From Microcaldota archaeon (GTDB taxonomy: Archaea; Micrarchaeota; Micrarchaeia; Micrarchaeales; Micrarchaeaceae): a stretch of 7,635 nt of DNA. Positions 1 to 6,254 of the stretch are shown piece by piece. The notes under the pieces are model-generated. The model saw only the letters and a list, made by a program, of their open reading frames with translations, was not told where the DNA came from and made no database searches. The stretch spans positions 1 to 7,635 of the forward strand of contig JAJYZH010000022.1 of the NCBI GenBank assembly GCA_021800135.1. The letters run 5' to 3'. Numbering within the stretch: position 1 is the stretch's first letter; each line of letters opens with the position of its first letter. The translations under genes and the position numbers were made by a program.

Positions 1-44
1 GAACGAGAGAGGCAAAGGAAAACTTCGGCCTCAGCGAGATCTAA
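1..44 (+). CDS. 3' end of an unidentified protein (partial, 13 residues visible)
   Basis: One plus-strand frame reads TREAKENFGLSEI and then a TAA stop at 42-44. The composition (mixed charged and amphipathic residues) looks like an ordinary helical protein C-terminus, and this gene would converge on the minus-strand basic protein gene at 108-329 with a 63-bp gap. The other two plus-strand frames also run a short way to stops at 60-71 but give less protein-like, Arg/Lys/Gln-rich peptides. Nothing can be said about the family or function from 13 residues, and the choice of frame is a judgement. Confidence 0.35.
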   Translation, partial: TREAKENFGLSEI

Positions 45-107
45 AAAGCAGCAAGATAAGATAAAGAATTAAAGGTCCGAAGCTGGCGGCGAAAAGAAGC
101 CCGCTAT

Positions 108-329
108 TCATCTTCGACTTCTACGCCTCGTCGTCCTGCCTCTCCTCACGGCACTTCCCGCTGGCGTTTTCCTCTTCCTCGCTGCGCGCTTCCTTCTCAG
201 CATAGGTTTCTTAAGCCTCCTTTCTACCCTTACCCCTTTCTTGACCTTCTTCAATGTCCCTATCTCCTTTGCCTTCTTCTTGACGACCTTCGCCTTTCTC
301 TTAACAATCGTAAAGTATGCTCCCGGCAT
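108..329 (-). CDS. Small, extremely basic Lys/Arg-rich protein, function unknown
   Basis: This is a 73-residue ORF starting at ATG 329, with an in-frame stop two codons upstream, so it cannot be longer. By count 16 Lys and 17 Arg make up 45% of residues, against two Glu and no Asp. The charge is split: residues 10-41 are lysine-rich (VKKKAK, LKKVKK) and residues 45-73 arginine-rich, ending RRRSRR. Only the first nine residues are hydrophobic, and there is no Cys, zinc motif or recognisable fold. Such composition suits nucleic-acid binding, as in histone-tail-like or small chromatin proteins; that is inference from composition only. A TATA-like box at 367-378 sits about 45 bp upstream of the start and supports separate transcription. 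It lies downstream of rad50 on the same strand. I recognise no family; low-complexity A/G-rich coding could also arise by chance. Confidence 0.5.
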   Translation of the reverse strand: MPGAYFTIVKRKAKVVKKKAKEIGTLKKVKKGVRVERRLKKPMLRRKRAARKRKTPAGSAVRRGRTTRRRSRR

Positions 330-364
330 GTATTACGTTTGACTGCATAATCGCGGCGTAGAGT

Positions 365-380
365 ACGAATAAAAGTATGG
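365..380 (-). promoter_or_regulatory. Archaeal TATA-like box upstream of the basic protein gene
   Basis: Minus-strand sequence ATACTTTTATTC (367-378) is identical over 12 bases to the box upstream of rad50 (2832-2843). A start site about 25 nt downstream would give a leader of roughly 15-20 nt before ATG 329, the same arrangement as at rad50. Inference from motif and spacing only. Confidence 0.4.
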
Positions 381-484
381 CAATAAGTATTCCCGCTCGT
401 TTTGGCCCCGCCATCCAATCAAAATATAGTGGTCATTAAAACTAATAATTCTTTGATTGCCGTGCCAGAAGGCGAGCAGGCAAA

Positions 485-2791
485 CTACGATATTCCCCCT
501 ACTGTAGTGGTCCCGTTCGCGGCTTTGTCCCTATCTAAGACGTATACAGAGGCAGAGCTTATGTCGCGCAGGCTCTCGTCGTGCGTTATTATGAAGACCT
601 GCTCTACTATGCTCGGAAGCGCGCCGCCCAGCACCTCTATGAGCTTCGAGATTCCTGCCCTGTCCAGGTTGTGCGTAGGCTCGTCCAGTATCATCCACCT
701 GAGGTTCGGCACTATCACCATCGAGAGTGCGACCCTGAGAGCAAGCGCAGTTATGCTCCTTTCGCCTCCGCTTGCCACGCTGTCGACTTCGCTCCAACCG
801 TCCTCACCTACTTTCGGCGCGTTTATCTCAAGGACATAGTCGTCCCTCTGTGCTGTCAGCCTAAGGGATGTATAGTCACCGTATGGGTAGAGCTTGGGCC
901 ACAGGCTCTGCAATATGGAGTTGACCGATTGCACAAGATTGTTCCTCAGCAACGCTTCAGTGTCTACGAGTGCGCTCTTGAACTTATTGAGGTCATTGAC
1001 GATGAACCTCCTGGACTCTATCCCGGCCTTCATCGCCTCAAACCTGCCTATCTCCTTCGCCTTGTCATCTATCTGCTTAACAATACTATCGAGATACTTT
1101 TTCTCTCCCTCAAGTTTCGATTTCAGGTCACTGAGCGTTGCGCTGTCGGCCGTTAGCATGTCCTGCAATTCATACAGCCTTTTCTCATCGACCTTTATCC
1201 CCTCTCCCTCCCTCTTCAGCTTCTCCATCCTGCCGGCCTCTTCGGCTAGTTCTCTTTCGTAGTTGTTCTTCCTGTTGACATATTCCATTTTAGTCTTCGC
1301 ATCGTTGTACGCGTTCCTCTCGGCCTCCAGCTGCCTGCTCCTCTCATCAATCTTGGATACGAGTCTGTTGTCCTCCTTCCTCTCCTTTTCCGCCTCCGAT
1401 CTGGCCTCATCTACCTCCTTCTCTACACCTGCGTACTCCTTTACCCTTTCCGCAATCCTAACCGATTTGTCATACCTCTCAGCGTACTCTTTCAATTCCT
1501 TTTCTGCCTTGGCTTTTTCGGCTTCTCCTGCCTTTATCTCTGCACCGAGCCTCCCTATCAGTTCATCTCTCTCCACGATAAGTTTCTTCCGGAGCGCTTC
1601 GTCAAGTTCTCTCCTGCAGATGGGGCACGCACCTAGATGCTTCTCGAGCTCCTTCTTCCACTTCTCCTCCTCTTCCAGCCTGCTTCTGGACTTTGCCACC
1701 GCATCTGCCATCTTCCTTGACAGTTCCGTCCTCTCTTCAACAATGCGTTTTAGCTCCTCTGGCTTCTCCTTGGATAGTTCGCCCTCCAGCCTGTTTTTCT
1801 CAATAACCTTCTTCGACAGCGTTGCAATGCTGCCCTCAAGTTCACCTACTCTTTTCGCCCTTTCTCTTTCCTCAATTTTGAGCTTGCCAATCTCTTCGTT
1901 CAGGGCGTCTGATTTCCTGCCATACTCCTCTATGAGCCGTGCTGTTTCCTTGCTGTCTATTTCCATCTTCGTTATTTTCTCTATCTCCTTCTTGAGTGTT
2001 TCGGCTCTCCCGGATAGGCTGCTCACCTCCTCCCCTATCTTCTTTTTCCTTTCATAATCCTTCCTATAGCCTTCCATCTCCTTCCTTTTGCCTTCTACTA
2101 CCTCAGCCTTGCCGGCTCTGTCGCTGTCAAGCTTTCTTATTCCTTCCTCTACCTTTTTCCTCTCCTCGGACAGCTTTTCGAGCTGCCCTTTCGTAACGTT
2201 CAGGTCTATGCCAGACAGCATGGTCTCCTCATCCGCTATGGCGTTCCTTATGTTGTTTATCAGGCTGGTGGCGTTCTCCTCGGCCGCTGCGAACCTGTCG
2301 AGGTTCAGCATCTCGTCTATCTGCTTCTTCCTGTCCCCCTTCCTCAACTCCAGCATATAGTCGAGCCTGTTTTGCTCTGCGTATATCGCCCTGGAGAACG
2401 TATCGTAGTTCAGTCCGAGTATCTTTTCTATCTCCTCATTTACTCTCTCCGGCTGGGTCTGCAGGTTGGAGCCGTTCTTTTTCAGCAGGGCGCTGCTCCC
2501 CCCTCCCTTTTCAACAATCCTCCTCACGCTGTAGTCGTTGCCACCAACGGAGAATTCTAGCTTCACTTCGGCGCTCTCTTTCTCCTCAGGCCTGTTGGTT
2601 ATAATTCCCTCTAGGCTGACCCTCTTGTGCTTCAGCGCGGGGAACGTGCCGAAGAACGCGAACGATATGGCGTCCATGACCGAGCTCTTTCCAGCCCCCA
2701 TGATCCCTATGAGCACGTTCGTGCCCTTCCTGAAGTTTATCCTGGTGTCGGCGTGCGTCTTCCAGTTCGTGAGCTCTATCCTCCCAATCAT
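485..2791 (-). CDS. rad50: DNA double-strand break repair ATPase Rad50
   Basis: ABC-type ATPase partner of the Mre11 nuclease in DNA end recognition and processing (family knowledge). The 768 residues show the full Rad50 layout. The N-terminal lobe has Walker A GIMGAGKS (29-36) and a Q-loop glutamine near 140. A long Glu/Lys/Arg-rich coiled coil follows (about 175-620), with the zinc hook C389-P-I-C392 at its middle. The C-terminal lobe has the signature ASGGERS (S674), Walker B with D703-E704 and DEPTHNLD, and the H-loop H737. Walker A has Met and Ala where many Rad50s have Asn and Ser (GxNGSGKS). The protein is somewhat shorter than the 850-900 residues common in archaea, consistent with a shorter coiled coil. 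ATG 2791 places the conserved first beta strand (IGRIELTNW) right at the N-terminus. No mre11, herA or nurA gene is adjacent: upstream is a divergent gene. Confidence 0.96.
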   Translation of the reverse strand: MIGRIELTNWKTHADTRINFRKGTNVLIGIMGAGKSSVMDAISFAFFGTFPALKHKRVSLEGIITNRPEEKESAEVKLEFSVGGNDYSVRRIVEKGGGSSALLKKNGSNLQTQPERVNEEIEKILGLNYDTFSRAIYAEQNRLDYMLELRKGDRKKQIDEMLNLDRFAAAEENATSLINNIRNAIADEETMLSGIDLNVTKGQLEKLSEERKKVEEGIRKLDSDRAGKAEVVEGKRKEMEGYRKDYERKKKIGEEVSSLSGRAETLKKEIEKITKMEIDSKETARLIEEYGRKSDALNEEIGKLKIEERERAKRVGELEGSIATLSKKVIEKNRLEGELSKEKPEELKRIVEERTELSRKMADAVAKSRSRLEEEEKWKKELEKHLGACPICRRELDEALRKKLIVERDELIGRLGAEIKAGEAEKAKAEKELKEYAERYDKSVRIAERVKEYAGVEKEVDEARSEAEKERKEDNRLVSKIDERSRQLEAERNAYNDAKTKMEYVNRKNNYERELAEEAGRMEKLKREGEGIKVDEKRLYELQDMLTADSATLSDLKSKLEGEKKYLDSIVKQIDDKAKEIGRFEAMKAGIESRRFIVNDLNKFKSALVDTEALLRNNLVQSVNSILQSLWPKLYPYGDYTSLRLTAQRDDYVLEINAPKVGEDGWSEVDSVASGGERSITALALRVALSMVIVPNLRWMILDEPTHNLDRAGISKLIEVLGGALPSIVEQVFIITHDESLRDISSASVYVLDRDKAANGTTTVGGIS

Positions 2792-2828
2792 CTAGACACT
2801 TACAAGTAGCGGTAATAGCTTGGAAACG

Positions 2829-2847
2829 CAAGAATAAAAGTATTACC
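2829..2847 (-). promoter_or_regulatory. Probable rad50 promoter (TATA-like box)
   Basis: The minus strand reads TAATACTTTTATTC, with ATACTTTTATTC at 2832-2843 exactly repeated upstream of the basic protein gene. A start about 25 nt downstream would fall near 2812, giving a leader of about 20 nt before ATG 2791. GTG at 2799-2797 of the leader may pair weakly with 16S rRNA. Inference from motif and position. Confidence 0.5.
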
Positions 2848-2946
2848 TAAATCACGCACGACTCCAAGAACTGCCGTTCACCAATCCGCCCGCGCTCCGG
2901 CTCGCCTGTGTTTCGAAAGCCAGCAAGAACGCAGCCGTACCGATAT

Positions 2947-2962
2947 GCAAAAACGCAAAAAC
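2947..2962 (+). repeat. Perfect tandem 8-mer GCAAAAAC x2 upstream of the Mut7-C gene
   Basis: GCAAAAAC occurs twice back to back (2947-2954 and 2955-2962), ending 32 bp before the TTG start at 2995. Given the spacing, this A-rich block could serve as the BRE/TATA region of the plus-strand gene (expected start site about 25 nt downstream, near 2985) or as a binding site in the divergent rad50/Mut7-C control region. The repeat is seen; its role is inferred. Confidence 0.35.
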
Positions 2963-2994
2963 CTATCTGTGGCAATATCACTTAGTGGTATACC

Positions 2995-3495
2995 TTGCCG
3001 CAAGCAAAGAAGCACGATAGATTGGTGGCTGACGTTATGCTGGCGAAGCTGGCGCGCTGGCTTAGGCTCTTCGGGATCAGCGTGGAGAACCCCAGATACG
3101 TGGAAGACGACAGGCTCCTGAAATATTCGAAGCGCACGGGATCGATACTGCTCACGTCTGACCGCGCCCTCAATGCAAGGGCGCGCAAGCTTGGAGTCGA
3201 GTCCCTGCTCATAAGTGATAAGCAACTCGATAGCCAGTTAAGGTATGTGATAAAAGCACTGAAACTCAAGCCGAAAGCCAGCGAAAAAATATGCCCGATG
3301 TGTAATTCTTCCCTAACCAAGATATCAAAAGAACGGGCATCAAAACTCGTCAAAAAAGGCATATCCATTGAGTATGAGAGCTTCTACTACTGTAGGAAGT
3401 GCAGGAAGGTCTACTGGCAAGGTAGTCATTGGAGGGATATAAATACCATGCTGGGAAAAGTAGCTAATAAAAATCTTATATCAAATGTGGCGTAA
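2995..3495 (+). CDS. Mut7-C family RNase (PIN-like fold) with C-terminal zinc ribbon
   Basis: The 166-residue protein matches the stand-alone archaeal Mut7-C RNase domain (COG1656/PF01927 type by recall). In this family a PIN-like nuclease core is followed by a zinc ribbon; the cellular substrate is not well defined. The conserved N-terminus reads LVADVMLAKLARWLRLFG, with the likely metal-binding Asp at 13. Acidic pair D38-D39 and the PIN-style TSDRAL (D56) follow. The zinc ribbon cysteines are CPMC (100-103) and CRKC (133-136), and the family end motif KVYWQGSHW is at 138-146. A stop codon lies four codons above TTG 2995; TTG 3022, GTG 3025 and ATG 3037 are alternatives, but ATG would remove the catalytic Asp. 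The tail after residue 150 runs toward the transposon relic and may have been altered by that insertion. It is monocistronic and divergent from rad50. Confidence 0.88.
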   Translation: MPQAKKHDRLVADVMLAKLARWLRLFGISVENPRYVEDDRLLKYSKRTGSILLTSDRALNARARKLGVESLLISDKQLDSQLRYVIKALKLKPKASEKICPMCNSSLTKISKERASKLVKKGISIEYESFYYCRKCRKVYWQGSHWRDINTMLGKVANKNLISNVA

Positions 3496-3525
3496 AACCA
3501 TAATCAATCAACTATTCAAAATTGA

Positions 3526-3609
3526 ACTACAGAAGGACATTCGGGAAGTCAAGACTGTGGAGACTTCAACCTATACATATCGCAAAGGGATATGCAAGTC
3601 GTGCCGTAG
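3526..3609 (+). pseudogene. tnpB: Decayed 3' tail of a tnpB (RNA-guided nuclease) gene
   Basis: The frame starting at 3526 reads TTEGHSGSQDCGDFNLYISQ and continues to a TAG at 3607-3609, then an open stretch with KQELNA. TEGHSGS, CGDF and KQELNA resemble the variable C-terminal tails of TnpB proteins just after the DVNAA catalytic region (family recall, not searched). An in-frame TGA at 3523-3525 closes the upstream side, and no RuvC or zinc-finger residues remain. A second frame (VKTVETSTYTYRKG) also looks tail-like, so a frameshift may have occurred. At most about 28-50 residues of a protein usually near 400 residues survive. Confidence 0.5.
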
Positions 3610-3633
3610 AAGCAGGAACTAAACGCCTCAGTA

Positions 3634-3719
3634 AATGAGAGATTCCGCAGAAGGAAACTTCGCAACGGAATCTGAATTGAGGCTGGAAGCCCACGACTTC
3701 AGTCGTGGGAGGATGTCAC
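3634..3719 (+). ncRNA. TnpB guide-RNA (omega RNA/reRNA)-like structured element
   Basis: Two well-formed hairpins lie in a row. The first pairs AGATTCCG (3640-3647) with CGGAATCT (3666-3673), all 8 bp perfect. Nested inside is GAAG-GAAA-CTTC (3650-3661), a GNRA tetraloop on a 4-bp stem. The second is the 9-bp stem 3690-3698/3701-3709. Known TnpB guide RNAs come from the tnpB 3' end plus the transposon right end, with the guide taken from flanking DNA just after the end. By that rule the guide here would begin at 3720 (ATCAGCAATCCTCTAA). The structure is seen in the sequence; expression and function are inferred. The perfect pairing contrasts with the decayed coding tail. Confidence 0.5.
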
Positions 3720-3883
3720 ATCAGCAATCCTCTAACTACCTATAGTATGCTATGCGTGATCTGTCCTTCAATAGACCATTTGGACTAATGCTATGTTTGA
3801 CCAATACCTTCTTTACACAAAACTTGAGAGAAAACTATAACTGTAAAGAGCGCAATCCACGGCACGCGCAGGGCTTCCGCACC
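3720..3883. other. Non-coding stretch between the transposon relic and the aEF1-beta stop
   Basis: No credible ORF, tRNA or repeat array is seen in these 164 bp; with the relic, the gene-free interval is 3496-3883. It is the convergent 3' side of the aEF1-beta operon. On the minus strand short T runs (AGTTTTCTC and AAGTTTTGTG, about 3810-3836) could act as the U-rich termination sites typical of archaea. An ACTGTAA/TTACAGT inverted pair (3840-3846/3884-3890) overlaps the aEF1-beta stop but is too widely spaced to call a terminator. Confidence 0.4.
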
Positions 3884-4132
3884 TTACAGTAAGCTCTCCT
3901 GCTCTACCTCGACCTCGCTAACTCCCTCTACTTTCTTCAACTTCTCCTCTATGCTGGAGCTGCCCATTTCAGAGTCTTCAAATACGAAAAGCGCTTTTAT
4001 TACTTTTATTCCGAATGCGAGCTCTTCGCTCCTTATATCCTGCGGCTTCAGCTCGCTCTTTATCTTCTCCATTACCTCCTCGAGCTTGCCGTCCTCGGTG
4101 AATATCTTAAACAGAGCGCCTACCTTCGCCAT
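3884..4132 (-). CDS. ef1b: Translation elongation factor aEF1-beta (EF1A nucleotide exchange factor)
   Basis: This 82-residue protein promotes GDP/GTP exchange on elongation factor 1-alpha in the cytoplasm (family knowledge). Family archaeal members are about 85-92 residues. The hallmarks are the core ELAFGIKVIKALFVFED (residues 37-53), the acidic helix before it, and the C-terminal VEGVSEVEVEQESLL, matching the usual VEGV(E/Q)SVEV...LL ending. ATG 4132 lies four bases after the stop of the zinc-ribbon gene. A GTGAT ribosome-binding site overlaps that stop codon, so the two are almost certainly cotranscribed and translationally coupled. It is the last gene of the minus-strand run, facing the plus-strand transposon relic. 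Confidence 0.95.
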   Translation of the reverse strand: MAKVGALFKIFTEDGKLEEVMEKIKSELKPQDIRSEELAFGIKVIKALFVFEDSEMGSSSIEEKLKKVEGVSEVEVEQESLL

Positions 4133-4135
4133 AAA

Positions 4136-4140
4136 ATCAC
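4136..4140 (-). promoter_or_regulatory. Ribosome-binding site GTGAT of aEF1-beta, overlapping the upstream stop codon
   Basis: The minus strand reads CCGTGATTTTATG. GTGAT matches the 3'-proximal part of the usual archaeal Shine-Dalgarno sequence GGAGGTGATC and sits three bases before ATG, equivalent to GGAGG at a 7-base spacing. The TGA stop of the zinc-ribbon gene is inside the site, indicating reinitiation coupling. Confidence 0.55.
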
Positions 4141-4301
4141 GGCCCTGTGAATCCGCACACTTCGCACTTGTACTGGTTTGATATCTCCCTGCAGTGGTCG
4201 CACCTGACTATGACGCCCTTTCCGCATTTAGGGCACTTGAATTCAGTGTAGGAATGGGTAAGCCTTCCGCAGGATACGCATTTCTTTCCCGGAGTTGTCA
4301 T
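4137..4301 (-). CDS. HVO_2753-type four-CxxC zinc-ribbon protein, translation-associated
   Basis: A 54-residue protein beginning MTTPGKKCVSCG and ending CEVCGFTGP. It has four CxxC knuckles at C8/C11, C23/C26, C34/C37 and C46/C49, enough to bind two zinc ions. Spacing and the CPKCGKGVIVRC core match the small archaeal Zn-ribbon family COG2888/HVO_2753 (58-60 residues), predicted to bind RNA and act in translation. In many archaea this family is encoded directly next to aEF1-beta, as here, which supports the assignment. It starts 21 bp after the S16 protease gene, at ATG 4301 with GTGAT three bases upstream, and ends four bases before aEF1-beta. An overlapping ATG at 4306 is in another frame. 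The gene is short enough for automated calls to miss it. Confidence 0.92.
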   Translation of the reverse strand: MTTPGKKCVSCGRLTHSYTEFKCPKCGKGVIVRCDHCREISNQYKCEVCGFTGP

Positions 4302-4304
4302 TGC

Positions 4305-4309
4305 ATCAC
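4305..4309 (-). promoter_or_regulatory. Ribosome-binding site GTGAT of the zinc-ribbon gene
   Basis: The minus strand reads GACGTGATGCAATG: GTGAT, three bases, then ATG 4301. The register is the same as at the aEF1-beta and presenilin-type protease genes, which supports this ATG over the out-of-frame ATG at 4306. Confidence 0.5.
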
Positions 4310-4322
4310 GTCTCGAAATCTA

Positions 4323-6179
4323 TCAGCGTCTTCTACTCGCTGCCTTCTTTGCATCATATGTCCCATCGGCGCTGACCTTCTTGTTAATGAGTACGAGAAG
4401 TGCTATAAATGTTGCTATGATAGCGACAAGTATGCCGACAAGAACTATGAATATGGCAAGCATGGCCTTCTCAATGCCAGCAAGCGCCGTCAGCATAGAA
4501 GAGAACTCGCTGTCATAGTTCCCGGCTGCCTGCGGAGGCGCTGCCACAAGGTTCTTGTTTATCAGCATCGTATCGTTGCTCACTCCGTTGGCGAGAAGCG
4601 CCGTAGAATAGGCAGTGGTCGCATAGCCATGCGCCTCGGTTGAGTTGCCCGCCATCAGCGCCTCTCCAACGTAGAACATAGCCTCATTTGCGAATTGAGA
4701 TGCCCATGCCCCGAAAGTGGAATTGTCTGCCAGGCGCGTTGTCATGTTGAGCAACATGCCGGTTCCATCCCCGAAGCTGGCAGTAGCGTTTGAAAATGCA
4801 TACGCATATTCAGAGTCAAGTATCGCCAGCGGGTAGTTGCCTGCCCTGAATGCGCTCTGGGCCGTGGTAAGATAAAAGTTGCTCCCGTACTGCTGTGCAT
4901 TGCTTATGTCGCTCTGTGCGATCCCCCTGAGGGCAGAGTTCGGGGTTACCGGGGTCCCTCCAATCGAAGCCGAGACATTGTACATATAGCTTGCAGCTTC
5001 GCACCACCCCTGGGCTTCAGCCCCCGAATACAACGATTGCAACACCCCGTCGGTGTCTATCGCGGTTGCGTTGTAAATGCCTATATCCTGGCTTATTGTG
5101 TAATTGGCCCATGCTTGTCTAAGCTCTCCCCCTATCACATACTCATAGTTCGTGCTTGTAAGCTGCGGGGGAACGAGCGAACTACACGAGTTTGATATGC
5201 TGTCAAGCGTAGCTATGCCTGAGCTCTTCGTGGCGTTATGCTGATTGAAATAGTATGAGGTTATATAATCAAGGAAACTCTGATCCGCCCCCATATAATA
5301 GTAACCTTTCACCCCCATTGTCTCAGCTTGGTCCAATATGAGCTGGAGCTGCTGCGTTACATTTGAGAATCCAGGGTATGCCTTCAGCCCGTTTATCGAA
5401 CTCTGCGTTAAATTGTATGTGAATGCTGCAAGCGCTCCGAACTGGCTCTCGTTGCATCCGTTCGAGCATTCGATGCCCGCATTTGGCAGCAGGCTGACAT
5501 TGTAATCCACGAAAGGAGTGAACGAAGAGGCATGCCCAGATATGCTTTCATGGTAAAGCGCATACTGCGCTGCCTGGCTTATGTTTGCAACCTGGACGAG
5601 AGGTATGCCGAACTCGTCCTGGGTTAGGGTATACAGCATGTCTTCGTTGCTGTTGGAAGGGACCGCAGGCACAAGCACAAAATCCATGCCGTTTGACTTC
5701 GCGGCGCCTGCCTTGTCGTAGACTCCTCCTATAAGACCGATGCTGCCATTGCTGTTTATCGTTCCAGTCATAGTAAAGTTGCTTGGAAGCGGCCTCCCGG
5801 AAAGCGCAGACACGGCAAGAATGGTCATCGCCGCCCCGGCGCTAGGCCCGGATACGTTTATGGCGTCGCTGTTTAGTATGCTGTAATTGAAATTGTAGTT
5901 GTTGAAATTCAACCCAAGAAGAGACGACGCATACTTCGCCGCCGTGATTGCGGAATCTATGGTCGATGACCCTACCTCACTTGGCCCTGTGATGTTCACG
6001 TTGCCGTTGCCGCTTGTCGCCGTAAGCTTGATGAGCGTCAATACTCCTGTATTGTTTGAGACTATTACCGCCGGTGCGTGTATCTCTGCGCTACCTATAA
6101 AGGATTGCGCGGCTACGTAAGAAACTGGCAAAAGCGAAATCATCGCAGCCAGAAGCAATGCAGCATATGCTCTAACCAT
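4323..6179 (-). CDS. Membrane-anchored extracytoplasmic Lon-type (S16) serine protease without ATPase
   Basis: Counted from ATG 6179, the protein has 618 residues. A signal peptide (MVRAYAALLLAAMISLLP, cleavage near VAA|QS at 24) leads into a Lon-type proteolytic domain (about 30-210) with no ATPase. The catalytic Ser is in SGPSAG (S113) and the Lys in IGGVYDK (K156), the Ser-Lys dyad spacing of Lon. It resembles the archaeal COG1750 group by recall. Residues about 215-565 are Ala/Asn/Ser/Tyr-rich and helical, with no recognised domain. One membrane helix (572-597) and a basic tail ending ASRRR follow, so the protease faces outside. About 20 N-x-S/T sequons suggest heavy N-glycosylation. GTG 6188 is a possible start three codons earlier; ATG gives the cleaner signal peptide. 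Likely job: envelope protein processing. Its 3' end is 21 bp from the zinc-ribbon gene. Confidence 0.88.
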   Translation of the reverse strand: MVRAYAALLLAAMISLLPVSYVAAQSFIGSAEIHAPAVIVSNNTGVLTLIKLTATSGNGNVNITGPSEVGSSTIDSAITAAKYASSLLGLNFNNYNFNYSILNSDAINVSGPSAGAAMTILAVSALSGRPLPSNFTMTGTINSNGSIGLIGGVYDKAGAAKSNGMDFVLVPAVPSNSNEDMLYTLTQDEFGIPLVQVANISQAAQYALYHESISGHASSFTPFVDYNVSLLPNAGIECSNGCNESQFGALAAFTYNLTQSSINGLKAYPGFSNVTQQLQLILDQAETMGVKGYYYMGADQSFLDYITSYYFNQHNATKSSGIATLDSISNSCSSLVPPQLTSTNYEYVIGGELRQAWANYTISQDIGIYNATAIDTDGVLQSLYSGAEAQGWCEAASYMYNVSASIGGTPVTPNSALRGIAQSDISNAQQYGSNFYLTTAQSAFRAGNYPLAILDSEYAYAFSNATASFGDGTGMLLNMTTRLADNSTFGAWASQFANEAMFYVGEALMAGNSTEAHGYATTAYSTALLANGVSNDTMLINKNLVAAPPQAAGNYDSEFSSMLTALAGIEKAMLAIFIVLVGILVAIIATFIALLVLINKKVSADGTYDAKKAASRRR

Positions 6180-6207
6180 ATAATCCACTCAATAATACCA
6201 TACCTAT

Positions 6208-6223
6208 CCTTTTATTATTTGCC
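6208..6223 (-). promoter_or_regulatory. Possible promoter of the S16 protease-zinc ribbon-aEF1-beta run
   Basis: The 75-bp gap after the presenilin-type gene is AT-rich. The minus strand reads GGCAAATAATAAAAGG, centred near 6215. A start about 25 nt downstream would fall near 6190, giving a nearly leaderless message for ATG 6179 or GTG 6188. The motif is a loose TATA match, so this is inference. Confidence 0.35.
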
Positions 6224-6254
6224 TTTAATTTCGTTTTCTGAATTACTAAAATCG

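Larger units (their letters stand above)
3521..3719 (+). mobile_element. Relic of an IS200/IS605-family (IS1341/tnpB-type) element, right end only
   Basis: The right end has the characteristic form of IS605-family termini: a hairpin CCCACGACT-TC-AGTCGTGGG (3690-3709) followed by AGGATGTCAC, ending at 3719. Just upstream is a decayed tnpB 3' tail. The left end, any tnpA and nearly all of tnpB are missing, so the element cannot move by itself. It lies only about 25 bp after the Mut7-C gene stop, in the same orientation. The right-end resemblance is from memory of family termini and was not searched. The left boundary is approximate. Confidence 0.65.

Noticed and set aside
72..333. Open, strongly hydrophobic plus-strand frame opposite the basic ORF, ending YAPGMYYV
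   Set aside because: It has no ATG, GTG or TTG in its first half. Leu/Phe/Val-rich translation is the expected antisense of AAG/AGG-rich coding.
301..414. A 37-residue minus-strand ORF with a hydrophobic stretch (MAGPKRAGILIAILLFVLYA...), overlapping the start of the basic protein gene
   Set aside because: Its hydrophobic part is encoded by the T-rich TATA-like promoter region of the basic gene, and it has no clear ribosome-binding site. A small membrane peptide is possible but not supported. Fusion with the basic ORF would need a frameshift.
402..2795. Several long plus-strand ORFs opposite rad50, including Ser/Phe/Leu-rich ones at 1263-2057
   Set aside because: They are antisense shadows of the Glu/Lys/Arg-rich coiled coil and show no motifs; rad50 motifs fix the true strand and frame.
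2878..3368. Minus-strand ORFs over the Mut7-C gene
   Set aside because: They are shadows; the Mut7-C frame carries the D, TSD and four Cys motifs.
3747..3795. Direct repeat ATGCTATG at 3747-3754 and 3788-3795
   Set aside because: An 8-mer pair 41 bp apart in AT-rich DNA is compatible with chance; no further copies or flanking structure are seen.
3840..3890. Inverted repeat ACTGTAA/TTACAGT with an inner GCGC/GCGC pair as a terminator or small RNA
   Set aside because: The arms are 37 bases apart with weak pairing between and no adjacent T run of convincing length; one arm lies in the aEF1-beta stop region.
4194..4643. Plus-strand ORF of 149 codons opposite the zinc-ribbon gene and the S16 gene end
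   Set aside because: It is antisense to two genes with clear motifs and has no protein features of its own.
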